The position numbers and the translations under genes were made by a program. A stretch of 64,000 bases of DNA from Mycobacterium attenuatum (GTDB taxonomy: Bacteria > Actinomycetota > Actinomycetes > Mycobacteriales > Mycobacteriaceae): contig NZ_UPHT01000046.1 of assembly GCF_900566085.1 (NCBI RefSeq), forward strand, positions 62,001-126,000, given 5' to 3'. Numbering within the stretch: position 1 is the stretch's first letter; each line of letters begins with the position of its first letter. Below, piece by piece: positions 47,230 through 55,783 of this stretch. Under the pieces are notes generated by a model. That model saw only the letters and a program-made list of their open reading frames with translations, did not search any database and had not been told where the DNA came from.

Positions 47230-47505
47230 CTAAAAGCCGTTCTTCTGGCACTTGACATTTCGATTCTGGCAGATCATTCCGATACGACCCCAGTCATCTG
47301 TGGGGGCAGTGCTGCTGGGGCGCAACAGGCGCGGATCCTGCGCGAATATCGGCGTGAAGAGCAAATCGTCGATTATCTGAGGCGTCGTATCGTCGTCCGG
47401 GTCTGCGCGAGCAACGCCACTGCCGCCTACCAGGCTCGCCAACCCTAGCCCGCCGCTGGCCACAACGATGGCCAACGTGGCACGAGCGAACCTTTGCAGG
47501 GTCAT
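47230..47505 (-). CDS. Small secreted protein with two cysteines
   Basis: ATG 47505 follows AAGGGG. The 91-residue product has a clear signal peptide (LQRFARATLAIVVASGGLGL ... GVARA) with cleavage likely before DPDDDTT at about residue 36. The mature part of about 56 residues ends ICQNRNVKCQKNGF, two cysteines six residues apart that probably form a disulphide outside the membrane. This layout is common among small mycobacterial exported proteins of unknown role. It is divergent from the MspA-like porin. Confidence 0.82.
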   Translation of the reverse strand: MTLQRFARATLAIVVASGGLGLASLVGGSGVARADPDDDTTPQIIDDLLFTPIFAQDPRLLRPSSTAPTDDWGRIGMICQNRNVKCQKNGF

Positions 47506-47752
47506 TGATCGCCCCTTCTACCATCCGCCACGAATTGCTGGCTATCTATCAAGCGTACTCGCCCTAGCGCCCTTATGAGCTTTCGACGACAATGCAATAC
47601 CGGGCATGCTCGGCCATGAGCATTGAACTGCAACGGTCTTCCCAGACTGTCCTGTCTGTATCGCAAACCGGCTACAAAGGCGCAACGACTCTGACTTTCG
47701 TCAATCAGCAAAGCCGTAAAATAACCGGGCGGTGCCTAGCGTATCGGCTGTG

Positions 47753-48451
47753 ATGCCGATTTCCGCGGTAGTTCGCCGTGCTGCGGTTCTGGCTTTGTGC
47801 CTCGTCGTATCAGCGACCGCGCCATCGGCGGGTGCCCAACCCGACGCCGAACCTCCTCCTGGTGCAGCCCCGCCGTCCGACGGGTCGGTACCCCCCGGCA
47901 CGCCGGTGAGGGTGAACACCCCTGACGGCTGGGTGCTAGCTCTCGGCGGCAAGGACGAGAAACATGTCCCGGTGGCGCCGCTGACCACCGCGCTGTCATC
48001 TCGTGAATACCTCTCCAGCGGAATATTCGGCGCGTCGCTGACCGGGCCGGAACCCCCTCGAGGCGTCTTCGAGGTCGGCTACGAGATCGGTTGCGGGATC
48101 GACCAGAGCACCTCCAACGGCTTTGTCATGGCAAATGGCAGCGGCATCTCTCCCTCGATCGCCGCCGAGTTGCCGCTGGGGCCTGGCCAGCCGCCGATCG
48201 TCATACCGCTGGCCAGCGGGCAGTACAACAACGTGGTCAGCGTGGGCCTCAAGCCCGGATTCGTCGTTATCGTGCCGGTGGTCAGGAAGGACTTCAAGGG
48301 GCCAAGTCCCTGGATCATGATCAGTGACTTTCATATCAAGATCGACGGGTGCGTCGGCCAGTCGTTCATTCGCTCGTACGCGACCCTGACCCGCGTTACC
48401 GATGAATCCGACGTGGTGCTGTCCTACGTCGGCTCCACCAAGGCCGTTTGA
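47753..48451 (+). CDS. MspA-family outer-membrane porin
   Basis: Taken from ATG 47753 (an alternative GTG lies at 47732), the 232-residue protein has a signal peptide (VVRRAAVLALCLVVSATAPSAGA, cleaved before QPDAEP). A proline-rich stretch follows, then the MspA domain from about residue 60: TPDGWVLALGGKDEKHVPV, LSSREYLSSGIFGASL, FEVGYEIGCGIDQSTSNG, KDFKGPSPWIMISDFHIKIDGCVGQSFIRSYATLT. MspA forms octameric pores for small hydrophilic solutes in fast-growing species; M. tuberculosis lacks it. A TAAAAT at 47717-47722 could be the -10 element. Two cysteines (C in YEIGCG and IDGCVG) are a feature absent from classical MspA as I recall it. Confidence 0.88.
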   Translation: MPISAVVRRAAVLALCLVVSATAPSAGAQPDAEPPPGAAPPSDGSVPPGTPVRVNTPDGWVLALGGKDEKHVPVAPLTTALSSREYLSSGIFGASLTGPEPPRGVFEVGYEIGCGIDQSTSNGFVMANGSGISPSIAAELPLGPGQPPIVIPLASGQYNNVVSVGLKPGFVVIVPVVRKDFKGPSPWIMISDFHIKIDGCVGQSFIRSYATLTRVTDESDVVLSYVGSTKAV

Positions 48452-48626
48452 TCCTGCAGGATTTGGCGCCCTGGCGCTCCTGGCCTCCTAGCCCGCCGGC
48501 CATTTGCCGGTTTCCGGACTGACAAAGCGACTGCGACAGAAACTCTTCGGCCAAGACGGCAACGAGGTACGTTCCTGGAATAGGGCTGATCGAGTGGTAA
48601 TGGAGGGGAGTAAAGGGGGACGGGGA

Positions 48627-50273
48627 ATGAGTTTTTGGATGTGGCCTCCTGAAGTCAACTCGGTGCTGCTGCTGGAGGGACCGGGATCGGGGCCGATGCT
48701 CGAGGCGGCGGGGGCTTGGGATGGGATCGGCGCTGAATTGAGTTCGGCGGCCAATGCATTTGGCTCGATCACCTCCGATTTGGGCGGCCAGGCCTGGCAG
48801 GGCGCCGCGTCGGCATCGATGACGGCCGCAGCCTCCCGGTATGTGGACTGGCTGGGACGGATTGCGGCTCAAGCCGAACAGTCGGCCGCCCAAGCCCGCG
48901 AGGCGGCCATCGCCTATGAAGCCGCGCTGGCCGGCATCGTGCACCCCGAACTGATCAGTGCCAACCGCGGCCAGCTGGTTTCGCTGGTGGTCTCCAACCT
49001 GTTCGGCCAGAACGCACCGGCGATCGCGGCCGCCGAGGCTGCATACGAACAGATGTGGGCTCAGGACGTCGTCGCGATGGGCGGATATCACAGCAGCGCC
49101 TCGGCGACGGTCGCGCTGCTGGCCCCGTGGGAACAAGCGCTGCAGAATCTGCCTGGGCTACCGGGCGAACTCGCCAAAGCGATCGGGAACGGTTTCGCCT
49201 TGGTAGAGCAGGAAATTCAGCAGACTCCCACGGCGCTGGCCACCGCATTCACACGGGTATCTGACACCGTCATCACCGGCATCTTCGGGTCACCGGCTAA
49301 TCCCCCCTTCCCGGCAACGCAGGCGGGAACTTTCACCGGCACACCATCGCTGGCGACGAGAATCGAAGAAGCCGCGCTGTGGCCGGTAAAGCCCCTGCTG
49401 AATTTATCCGGCCTGGAAACTCAGATTTCGGCGACCGGAAGCCCGCTCCTGGCATTGTTTGCCAGCGACATCCCGCCCCTTTCATGGTTTCTCGGGAACT
49501 CGCCGCCACCGTTCTTGAATTTGCTGCTGGGGGAGACGGTCCAGTACACGTCATACAACGGGATGAGCGTCGTCCAGATCACACCGGCGCATCCCACCGG
49601 CGAATACGTGGTCGCCATTCATGGGGGCGCATTTATCTTCCCTCCCTCGTTCTTGCACTGGATCAATTACTCGGTAATGGCCCAGCAAACCGGCGCCACC
49701 GTTCAAGTCCCCATCTACCCATTGCTGCAGCAAGGTGGTACGGCCGGCACGGTGGTACCCACGATGGCCGGTTTCATCTCCACGCAAATCGCTCAGCACC
49801 AGGCGTCCAACGTCAGCGTGATCGGCGACTCGGCGGGCGGCAACCTCGCCCTGGCGGCTACCCAGTACCTGGTGGACCACGGAAGTCCCGTGCCGTCGTC
49901 GATGGTTCTGGTGTCGCCATGGCTAGACGTAGGAATGACCAATCCGAATATTGCACTGATCCAGGATCCGTTGCTTCCTGTCGGGCCTGCGCAGCAGATC
50001 GGCAAGGTATGGGCAGGCAATCTCGACGTGAACGACCCGCTGGTGAGTCCGCTCAACGGCTCGCTGAGTGGTCTGCCGCCGACCTATGTGTACTCGGGCA
50101 ACCTGGATATCCTGGCGGCCGACGTGTTAGGCCTGCAGCAGGCGGCGGCGAGCCAAGGCGCCCCGATCAGTTTCGTTCTGGCCAACGGCCAGATTCACGA
50201 CTGGATTCTGCTTACTCCGGACGGTTTCCAATACTGGGCGCAGATCAACCGGCAACTCGGCATCGCGGCCTGA
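48627..50273 (+). CDS. PPE-LipY triacylglycerol lipase
   Basis: ATG 48627 (MSFWMWPPEVNSVLLLEGPG) has AAAGGGGGA before it and gives 548 residues. Residues about 1-175 are a PPE domain (ANRGQLVSLVVSNLFGQNAPAIAAAEAAYEQMW in two blocks). A linker (FTGTPSLATRIEEAALWPVKPLL) matches the PE-lipase linker of M. tuberculosis LipY, and the lipase domain follows: [19 protein letters not shown], Asp near SGNLDILAADV and His in [13 protein letters not shown]. The lipase parts of this protein and of the PE-LipY at 42543 are clearly paralogous. In M. marinum LipY is fused to a PPE domain and in M. tuberculosis to a PE domain; here both exist. Confidence 0.95.
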   Translation: MSFWMWPPEVNSVLLLEGPGSGPMLEAAGAWDGIGAELSSAANAFGSITSDLGGQAWQGAASASMTAAASRYVDWLGRIAAQAEQSAAQAREAAIAYEAALAGIVHPELISANRGQLVSLVVSNLFGQNAPAIAAAEAAYEQMWAQDVVAMGGYHSSASATVALLAPWEQALQNLPGLPGELAKAIGNGFALVEQEIQQTPTALATAFTRVSDTVITGIFGSPANPPFPATQAGTFTGTPSLATRIEEAALWPVKPLLNLSGLETQISATGSPLLALFASDIPPLSWFLGNSPPPFLNLLLGETVQYTSYNGMSVVQITPAHPTGEYVVAIHGGAFIFPPSFLHWINYSVMAQQTGATVQVPIYPLLQQGGTAGTVVPTMAGFISTQIAQHQASNVSVIGDSAGGNLALAATQYLVDHGSPVPSSMVLVSPWLDVGMTNPNIALIQDPLLPVGPAQQIGKVWAGNLDVNDPLVSPLNGSLSGLPPTYVYSGNLDILAADVLGLQQAAASQGAPISFVLANGQIHDWILLTPDGFQYWAQINRQLGIAA

Positions 50274-50308
50274 CCAAGACGGGCAGTCCGGATGGGGCGT
50301 CGCGCCGT

Positions 50309-51090
50309 GTTTACAAGCGTTCAGGCGGGGAACTCAGTCAGCTGCTTCGGTTCACCGCGACGGGTGTGTACCTGAGCGTTCGCCGCCGTCGCGTGCACCC
50401 GTTGCTGCTGCTGTGCATCTCGGCGATCTCCTTCTCGTGGATCGAGGCGCCCTACGACTGGGCGATGTATGCGCAGTTTCCGCCCGCCCTGCCCCGGATG
50501 CCGTCGTGGTGGCCGCTGAACATGACCTGGGGCGGGCTGCCCTCCTCCGTGCCGGTCGGCTACATCGGCTACTTCGTGTTGCCCGCCGTGATCGGCGCGC
50601 CGCTCGGACGACGGTTGAGCGCGCGGTTCGGATGGCCCGCCGGGAGTAGAAGGCCGCTCACCCTGCTGATCGTCGGGCTCGTCGTCGGCTTCTGCTGGGC
50701 CTTCATCTTCAATGCGTTCGTGGGGCCCGGCTCGGCGTCTTCCATTACGGCTACGTGATCCCGGGGTTGGCGATCTTCGAGGGCACCAAGCATCAGTATC
50801 CGGTCTATGACGCTCTGGCATTGGGCGTGCAGATGACGGTCTTCACCTACCTGCTCGGCCGCACCGATGCCGAAGGACGAAACGTCATCGAGATGTGGGC
50901 CGACAAGCGCTCGGCGAGCCGGTTGCCCTCGGCCGCGCTGTCCGTCGCCGCGGTCGTGCTCATCGGAAACCTGCTCTAGGGGGCGGTTTTCGCGCCGCAC
51001 CTGGCCACCAAGCTGGGAGGCTGGGTGACTTCGGGGCCGACGGAGCAGCAGTTCCCCGGTGTGGCCAACCAACCCCGGCAGGGCGGATGA
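50309..51090 (+). pseudogene. AveC-like (spirocyclase family) membrane protein, decaying
   Basis: One frame reads LRFTATGVYLSVRRRRVHPLL, CISAISFSWIEAPYDWAMYAQFPP, GGLPSSVPVGYIGYFVLPAVIG and LTLLIVGLVVGFCWAFIFNAF, a polytopic membrane protein of the AveC-like kind that often sits beside P450 genes in mycobacteria. Near 50722 the frame shifts, continuing GVFHYGYVIPGLAIFEGTKHQYPVYDALAL and VFTYLLGRTDAEGRNVIEMW. A TAG at 50977-50979 then interrupts what would otherwise run to the TGA at 51088. The N-terminus is also probably truncated next to PPE-LipY. Multiple lesions make it a true pseudogene. Confidence 0.65.
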
Positions 51091-52273
51091 GTGGCCACCC
51101 AACCGACTGCGGAGCTTTACCACGATCCGTTCGACTTCGACATCGACGACCATCCGTATCCGGTGTGGAAACGGATGCGGGTCTAGGCGGGCTAAGCCCC
51201 ACTGTATTTCAACGACAAATCTATGCGCTGAGTCACTGCGACGACGTGGCGGCCGCACGACATGATTGGCAGACGTATCGGTCGGGACGGGGCACCACGG
51301 CTAACATCCCGTTCAGCGGTATCGAAGTTCCGCCAGGCATCCTGCTGTTCGAGGATCCACCGCTGCGCGATCTGCACCGGCGGCTGTTGTCGCGGGTTTT
51401 CACCCCTCGCCGAATGCTGGCCGTCGAAGGGTAGGTACGCGAATTCTGTTGTCGTGCAGTGGATCCGCTTCGTCTCAGCGGGGATCGACTTCGTCGCGGA
51501 CCTGGGCGCCATCATGCCCATGCGCACGATTGGCTATATGTTGGGCATCCCCGAGGAGGCGCAACAGCTGATCCGTGACCGTAACGACCGCAACCTTGCG
51601 CTCGGACCACGACCACAGGGGGTCAGTCCGACGATCTTTGGGAATTCGATGGCGGTGTTCGCCGAGTACATCGAATGGCGGGCGACGCATCCCTTCGACG
51701 ACTTGATGACCGACCTGCTCAACGCGCAGGTCGACGAACCGGACGGATCCCGACGCCGGCTGCAACGCAACGAAGTTCTGGCCTACACCGCGATGCTCGC
51801 CGGCGCCGGCAACGAAACCACCGCCCGGCTGATCGGTTTCATGGGCCAACTGCTCGGCGAACGTCCCGACCAACGTCGCGAACTCTTTTGCGATCCGTCC
51901 TTGATCGCCGCCGCGGTCGAGGAGACGTTGCGCCATGAGGCGACATCGCCGGTGCAGACGCGCTACGTGGCTCGCGACGTCAAGCTCTACGGGCATACCG
52001 TGACCGAGGGTTCCTCCATGCTGCTGCTCAGCGAGTCGGCGAATCCGGACGAGACGAGGTTCACCGAACCGGATCGCTACGACATCCACCGCAAAGCCGG
52101 CCATTTGAGCTTCGGCCAGGGGCTGCATTTCTGCCTCGGCTCAGCACTGGCCCGGGTCGCATTCGAAGAGGTCCTCAAGCGATGGACCGACTGGGAGGTC
52201 GACTACGCCAGCTCCCGCAGAGCGCGGACGTCCAGTGCGCGTGGTTGGGCGGCTGCCGGTCAAGGCCGGTTAG
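51091..52273 (+). pseudogene. Cytochrome P450, multiply interrupted
   Basis: GTG 51091 opens VATQPTAELYHDPFDFDIDD and HPYPVWKRM, then TAG 51184, TAA 51193 and TGA near 51230 interrupt it. Coding continues in other frames: DVAAARHDWQTYRSGRGTT, IEVPPGILLFEDPPLRDLHRRLL, then GIDFVADLGAIMPMRTIGYMLG, AMLAGAGNETTARLIGFMG (I-helix with the Thr pair), EETLRHEATSPVQTRYVARD and the haem-Cys motif FGQGLHFCLGSALARV. The end (RLPVKAG) is in yet another frame, stopping at 52271. At least three stops and two or three frameshifts exclude function. It follows the AveC-like pseudogene directly, so both decayed together. Confidence 0.88.
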
Positions 52274-52302
52274 GGCCGGGCCCCGTGAGCGGGCTCTGCG
52301 GT

Positions 52303-52707
52303 TCAGCGGTGCCCGGGCGCGTTCGGATTGCAGTCGATGCGATCGGGGATGTAGCAGTCCGGAATGATCCAGTCGCTGAGCGGGTCGTTGGGATTGACCC
52401 GCACCGAACCTTTCGGCAGCTCAGGAGCTTTGCCGGGTTCGAGGGTGAAGGTGTTGGAGAAGATGGCCGGCTGATCGCGCGCCAACCGGAGCAGCAACCC
52501 GCCCTGACGGACACAGATAAGTCCAACGGCCGGTGGTGTTTTGGACGGGTCCGGCATGGCCTCCGAGCTCGGGTAGACCAGGTTGCACAGGTCCTGGGCG
52601 CTGAGGATGTGGTACGGGGGATCGTCGGCCTGGGCTGGCGGGGCGACCAGCAGCCCCGCGCCGAGAACACCAAGTCCGATTGTGGCTGCGGCGAATTCCC
52701 GGAACAT
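52303..52707 (-). CDS. Small secreted protein with conserved cysteines
   Basis: ATG 52707 (MFREFAAATIGLGVLGAGLL) gives 134 residues with a signal peptide cleaved after PPAQA, before DDPPYHIL. The mature domain of about 108 residues has four cysteines (QDLCNLVYPSS, GLICVRQGG, IPDCYIPDRIDCNPN), consistent with two disulphides in the cell envelope. The pattern is typical of mycobacterial exported proteins of unknown role. It lies between the P450 pseudogene (opposite strand) and the GH5-like gene on the same strand. Confidence 0.8.
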   Translation of the reverse strand: MFREFAAATIGLGVLGAGLLVAPPAQADDPPYHILSAQDLCNLVYPSSEAMPDPSKTPPAVGLICVRQGGLLLRLARDQPAIFSNTFTLEPGKAPELPKGSVRVNPNDPLSDWIIPDCYIPDRIDCNPNAPGHR

Positions 52708-52822
52708 GTCCACCACCTCGATGGTTATGTGCGACCCAGCGGGAATCATAGCGGCCGCCGGTGCGTGGCGGAATGCTTTCGATTTCTCTCCTGGTGCGCG
52801 TCGCTGTTATTGCGGCCCAGCG

Positions 52823-53959
52823 TTATTCCTGCTGGACGCCGGTCAAATTGCGAATCGTTTGCAGTTCGGCGTCCTGATAGGCGCGCCCGTCCGGCCGCAG
52901 GAGATCGCTGAACCACACCTTCGGGGGCGTTCGGTACGGGTGGTCCCAGGAGTCCCACGGCAGGTAGGTCTGGGTCTTTCCGGCCACCAAGCCCCAGTTG
53001 AACGCTCCTACGTTGTGCCGCTTGGCAATTGGCAGGACTCCCTCGACCGTGCTGCCCCGCGACCGGGCCAGGTACTCGGTGCAGACTATCGGGCGTCCCA
53101 GCGGCGAAAGCTCACCGATCCGCGCCTCGAAGTCGGCCGGTGCGGCGTAACTGTGGAACGTGATCACATCCGAGTTGTCCAGTTGGATGCTGGCGATTGC
53201 GCTGCGTTGCCCCGGATCTCCCCAGCTGCCCTGCCAGACGCCGCTGGTCAGCGGTTGGGCGGGATCGACTGCCCGCGCCCACCGGAACACCTGCGGAAGC
53301 AGGTCGGCCACCAGCTCCAGCTTGTCTTTGCGTTCTACTTTGCGATACACGCGCGCGGGATTGTCGGGTTCATTCCATAGATCCCAGCCCAAAACCCTTT
53401 CGTCACTGCGGAACTGGCCCAGCACTCCCGTGACATAGTCGTAGAGGACGCCGCGGTAGCGCCGGTCGCCGAGGTGCTCGGCGCCCGGGCTTTGCGCCCA
53501 CCCGGAGTTGTGTACTCCGGGTCTTGGTGCGCGTTGCGGACCCGGCCGCGGCAGCGGGTCCCAACAGGAGTCGAACAAGACAAAGAGCGGCTTGATGCCG
53601 TGGCGCGCGGCGATGGCGACGAACTGTGCGAGACGCCCTTGGAAGCCCTGGCGGTCCTGTGCCCACAGCTGGTCGTGGAGAAAGACCCGCACGGTGTTGA
53701 ATCCGAGTGACTTGGCCGCGGCGAGTTCGGTGTCGATGCGGCGCGGGTCATATGTTGCCGGCTGGAACATCTCGAGCTGGTTGACGGCGTTGGACGTGAT
53801 GTAGTTGGCGCCGACGAGCCAGCCCTGCGCTTGATACCAGCCGTTGGCACGCTCGGCCGGCCACCGGCTCGGCTCGGCGGCGACGGCGCGGGGAGCGGTG
53901 GCCAGCGCTGTGCCCGCAGCCAACAGCAGTGGGAGCCTCAGGGCGGTCCGGCGGTGCAC
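52823..53959 (-). CDS. Secreted GH5-like glycoside hydrolase (Rv3096-like)
   Basis: Start taken as GTG 53959, giving VHRRTALRLPLLLAAGTALA, a twin-arginine-like signal; a TTG at 54007 is the alternative. 378 residues, the length of Rv3096. The (beta/alpha)8 cellulase-type fold is indicated by FNTVRVFLHDQLWAQD, the acid/base Glu in VLGWDLWNEPDNPARVY and the nucleophile Glu in GRPIVCTEYLARSRGS, plus aromatic residues in WGLVAGKTQTYLPWDSW. It would cleave a beta-glycan or glycoside outside the membrane. The neighbouring HxlR regulator (Rv3095 position) supports orthology. The substrate is unknown. Confidence 0.88.
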   Translation of the reverse strand: MHRRTALRLPLLLAAGTALATAPRAVAAEPSRWPAERANGWYQAQGWLVGANYITSNAVNQLEMFQPATYDPRRIDTELAAAKSLGFNTVRVFLHDQLWAQDRQGFQGRLAQFVAIAARHGIKPLFVLFDSCWDPLPRPGPQRAPRPGVHNSGWAQSPGAEHLGDRRYRGVLYDYVTGVLGQFRSDERVLGWDLWNEPDNPARVYRKVERKDKLELVADLLPQVFRWARAVDPAQPLTSGVWQGSWGDPGQRSAIASIQLDNSDVITFHSYAAPADFEARIGELSPLGRPIVCTEYLARSRGSTVEGVLPIAKRHNVGAFNWGLVAGKTQTYLPWDSWDHPYRTPPKVWFSDLLRPDGRAYQDAELQTIRNLTGVQQE

Positions 53960-54077
53960 GAACAGACCATAATTTCTCGGGGCGAGGTGGATGGTGTTGC
54001 TCGGCAACGTGTTTGGGTTGCTTATCGATTCGCAACGTTTGAGGTTGGGAATCGTTACTTGCGTTGTGCCGCGGCGC

Positions 54078-54557
54078 TTACCGCGATGCCGCCAGCCTGT
54101 CGCGAAATCCTGGGCCGGCCTCGGGAGTCACGTTGCGCGCGGTGATCTCTTCACCGCAGCGCGTGCAGACCAGGCGGGGATCGACGAATTCGCCGCAGGT
54201 GTGGTGTCGCAGCATGATCGGCGGGCCGTCGGGGTGGGGCAGATGCTCGTCGCCCCACCGCATGAGCACGACGATCGCTGCGAACAGCTCGCGGCCGGCG
54301 TCGGTGAGCCGGTACTCGTGCCGTTCGGGATCGCGGCAGTAGGGGACGCGGTCGAGAAGGCCGGCGTCGACGAGCATCCGTAGTCGCGACGACAGGGTGG
54401 GCCGCGGGATGTTGAGGTTGCGGGCGAGCTGGCCGAAGCGCTGCACCCCGAAGAACGCCTCACGCAGGATGAGCAGCGTCCAGCGCTCGCCGACCAATTC
54501 GAGGGCCCGGCCGACCGACTCGCCGTCGAAGCGGTGGGACAATTCGGCGGGGTGCAT
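54078..54557 (-). CDS. HxlR-type winged-helix regulator, Rv3095 ortholog
   Basis: This 159-residue protein has the HxlR signature LELVGERWTLLILREAFFGVQRFGQL followed by NIPRPTLSSRLRMLVDAGLLDRVPYC and the wing YRLTDAGRELF. A C-terminal zinc-ribbon-like segment (HHTCGEFVDPRLVCTRCGEE, three cysteines) may bind metal. It is divergent from the acyl-CoA dehydrogenase-like gene at 54644 across about 87 bp and probably controls that flavoprotein operon. Such regulators respond to aldehydes, quinones or disulphide stress in other bacteria. The effector here is unknown. Confidence 0.93.
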   Translation of the reverse strand: MHPAELSHRFDGESVGRALELVGERWTLLILREAFFGVQRFGQLARNLNIPRPTLSSRLRMLVDAGLLDRVPYCRDPERHEYRLTDAGRELFAAIVVLMRWGDEHLPHPDGPPIMLRHHTCGEFVDPRLVCTRCGEEITARNVTPEAGPGFRDRLAASR

Positions 54558-54643
54558 AGTTCAATGACTTTACCGGTTCAATTAATGAACCGACAGGAGT
54601 ACGTTGATTGAACCGCCGCCGTCACCGTCACCAGGAGCTGTTG

Positions 54644-55783
54644 ATGAATCACGACGCCGAGATCGAGAACCGCGCCGAGAAGATCGCGCTGTCGGCGCGG
54701 GAACTGTCGGCCCGGATCGATCGCGATCGCCGACTGCCCGACGAGTTGCTGACCAGCCTGAGCGACGCGGGCCTGCTGCGCGCCACCATGCCCCGCGAGG
54801 TCGACGCGTTGGAGTTGGCACCGGGAGTGGCGCTGCGGTGCGCCGAAGCGATCGCGCGCGGTGACGCCTCCGCGGGATGGTGCGTGTCGATCGCTATCAC
54901 CAGCGCACTATTAGTCGCCTACCTGCCGGCGTCCAGCCGCGAGGAGATGTTCGGCGGCGGGCCGCGAAACGGGCACGGTGTCGCGGCCGGGGTATGGGCC
55001 CCGCGGGGCACGGCGCGCTCCGTTGACGGCGGTGTCGTGGTGTCGGGTCGCTGGCCGTTCTGCAGCGGGATCAACCACGCCGACATGATGTTTGCCGGTT
55101 GCTTCATCGACGGCCGGCGGGTGCCCTCCGTTGTAGCCCTGCGCAAAGACGACCTGCAAATCCTCGACACCTGGCACACCCTGGGCCTCCGCGGCACGGG
55201 CAGCCACGACAGCGTCGCCGACGACGTTTTCGTGCCCGCCGACCGGGTGCTCTCGGTGTTCGACGGACCCGTCGTGGACCGGCCGCTGTATCGCTTTCCG
55301 GTGTTCGGCTTCTTCGCGTTGTCGATCGGCGCCGCCGCACTGGGCAATGCCCGGGCCGCGGTCGACGACCTGGTCGAGTTGGCCGGTGGAAAGAAGGGGC
55401 TGGGCTCCGCGCGCACCCTGGCCGAGCGCCCGTCGACCCAGGCGGCGGTGGCGACCGCCGAAGCGGCGCTGGGAGCCGCCCGCGCGCTGTATTACCAGGC
55501 AATCGACGCGGCCTGGCAGGCCAGCCAGGACACCGAGCCGGTGCCGGTGGTGTTGCGCAACCGGTTGCGGCTGGCGGCCACGCATGCGGCGCGGACCTCG
55601 GCCGACGTGGTGCGCACCATGTACGACCTGGCGGGCGGAACCGCCATCTACGACAGTTCACCGTTGCAGCGCCGGTTCCGGGACGCCTTCACCGCCACCG
55701 CCCACTTCCAGGTCAACGAGGCCTCCCGCGAGTTGCCCGGCCGGCTGCTGCTCGACCAGCCCGCCGACGTGTCGATGCTGTGA
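54644..55783 (+). CDS. Acyl-CoA dehydrogenase-like flavin monooxygenase, Rv3094c ortholog
   Basis: ATG 54644 follows CAGGAG and gives 379 residues. The fold is that of acyl-CoA dehydrogenase/HpaH-type hydroxylases: DEIENRAEKIA-like N-terminal helices, GDASAGWCVSIAITSALLVA, WPFCSGINHADMMFAGCFID, LGLRGTGSHDSVADDVFVP and PLYRFPVFGFFALSIGAAALGNARAAVDD. The catalytic base of true dehydrogenases is not evident, so a flavin-dependent monooxygenase using reduced flavin from a partner is as likely. The TGA overlaps the next gene (GTGA), coupling it to the LLM oxidoreductase, a plausible reductant supplier. Confidence 0.87.
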   Translation: MNHDAEIENRAEKIALSARELSARIDRDRRLPDELLTSLSDAGLLRATMPREVDALELAPGVALRCAEAIARGDASAGWCVSIAITSALLVAYLPASSREEMFGGGPRNGHGVAAGVWAPRGTARSVDGGVVVSGRWPFCSGINHADMMFAGCFIDGRRVPSVVALRKDDLQILDTWHTLGLRGTGSHDSVADDVFVPADRVLSVFDGPVVDRPLYRFPVFGFFALSIGAAALGNARAAVDDLVELAGGKKGLGSARTLAERPSTQAAVATAEAALGAARALYYQAIDAAWQASQDTEPVPVVLRNRLRLAATHAARTSADVVRTMYDLAGGTAIYDSSPLQRRFRDAFTATAHFQVNEASRELPGRLLLDQPADVSML

